A DNA stretch of 64,000 nucleotides from Micrococcales bacterium KH10 (GTDB taxonomy: Bacteria > Actinomycetota > Actinomycetes > Actinomycetales > Cellulomonadaceae), in the NCBI GenBank assembly GCA_900188465.1, contig FZPE01000001.1, forward strand, positions 1,178,001-1,242,000, given 5' to 3'. Shown piece by piece: positions 63,589-64,000 of the stretch. Position 1 is the stretch's first letter, and the number at the start of each line of letters is the position of its first letter. The notes below the pieces were generated by a model that saw only the letters and a list, made by a program, of their open reading frames with translations, made no database searches and was not told the DNA's origin. A program made the position numbers and the translations under genes.

Positions 63589-64000
63589 CTACGGGCGACC
63601 GATCATGCCGGTTCGGGGCAATCCTTTGAGCAATGGGCCGTGTCCGGCCGGCCGGTCAACGGACAAGCCTTCGGCGGAAACGACTTCGACCTGGGTGGCA
63701 GCGACGAGCGTAGGGGCGACGGCGGTCTCGACAGGTTCTGTCCCCTGCTCGACGGTCGCAACAGACGCCTCTATGGCTTCGACCATCAGTTCTTCGCCCA
63801 GTGCCGTCGCACGCTTAATCAGTGCCAGCGCAATCGGGCCTTCAATATGATGCCGGGCAGAGCTCGTCACAAAGCCAACCGTCTTCGCCCCGAGTTTGAC
63901 CACACTACCCGGCGCCGGCAACGTGTCGACCGAACCGTCCAGATGCAGCTGTACGAGCCGGCGCGGCGGCTTACCTAGATTGTGCACTCGCGCGATGGTC
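63589..64000 (-). CDS. ygfZ: YgfZ folate-binding protein (partial)
   Basis: The frame enters from the right edge and ends at 63589; 136 residues of the C-terminal part are visible, beginning TIARVHNLGKPPRRLVQLHL. The VHNLGKPPRRLV stretch is characteristic of YgfZ, where a nearby Cys upstream (KGCYxGQE motif, outside the window) is conserved. YgfZ helps iron-sulfur cluster repair or assembly using folate. The tail shown is a typical GcvT-like beta-barrel part. Confidence 0.85.
   Translation of the reverse strand, partial: TIARVHNLGKPPRRLVQLHLDGSVDTLPAPGSVVKLGAKTVGFVTSSARHHIEGPIALALIKRATALGEELMVEAIEASVATVEQGTEPVETAVAPTLVAATQVEVVSAEGLSVDRPAGHGPLLKGLPRTGMIGRP

Noticed and set aside
1-64000. CRISPR array or insertion sequence
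   Set aside because: No regularly spaced repeats and no transposase-like protein were seen.

Overview
This window comes from an actinobacterial chromosome that is moderately GC-rich (roughly 60 % by eye). Three things support this: the SAM methyltransferase, topA, tmk and holB neighbourhood; a complete helicase/secretion (Tad pilus) neighbourhood of the actinobacterial type; and many GTG/TTG starts behind strong AGGAG sites. A class III ribonucleotide reductase (nrdD-nrdG), an FNT-family anion channel and an OFA-type transporter suggest a facultative anaerobe. The genus cannot be fixed from the sequence. A serine protease with a ricin-type lectin tail beside three GH30 glycosidases resembles the equipment of yeast-lytic actinobacteria.

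Layout. 1-1.9 kb: a zinc-ribbon protein (cut by the window edge) and its SPFH/SHOCT partner. 2.1-5.6 kb: a small integrated element behind tRNA-Thr(CGT), holding an integrase, a PIN-domain protein, an XRE/ImmA-like regulator-protease, a 21-bp operator palindrome and two translationally coupled excisionase-like proteins. 6-9 kb: a drug-export ABC pair with a divergent TetR regulator. 9.3-19 kb: a housekeeping block (secreted peptidase, holB, tmk, oxidoreductase, DUF4190 protein, a frame-broken DUF4279-like gene, topA). 19-25.5 kb: a five-gene MacAB-like export operon with two adaptors and a DUF5666 lipoprotein. 25.8-27.4 kb: protease with ricin domain. 27.5-30.8 kb: methyltransferase and pgi. 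31-32 kb: an AbiEi/DUF559-like gene bracketed by two copies of a 64-bp palindromic repeat. 33-40.5 kb: three consecutive GH30 enzymes. 40.6-46.7 kb: ABC-F protein, a third 64-bp repeat, an OFA-type MFS transporter with a 55-residue partner missed by ORF length cut-offs, and nrdDG with tandem NrdR boxes. 47-55 kb: MrfA-like helicase and Tad secretion genes with a TadB-TadC fusion. 55-58 kb: FNT channel and a three-member family of small membrane proteins, the middle one decayed. 58-62 kb: a 1377-residue exported mosaic protein. 62.4-64 kb: dtd, a VapBC-like pair and the 3' part of ygfZ.

How the parts may work together: the protease and GH30 proteins look like an exported set for digesting a glucan- and mannoprotein-rich wall (inference). 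The Tad genes would build an adhesive pilus, although the pilus outer parts and the prepilin peptidase lie outside the window. The most novel signals are the 64-bp palindrome family with a conserved loop, the mosaic exported protein, the palindromic operators at 4989 and 25765, and an over-represented octamer ACTCGTCC with strand bias. No CRISPR array, rRNA or insertion sequence was seen.
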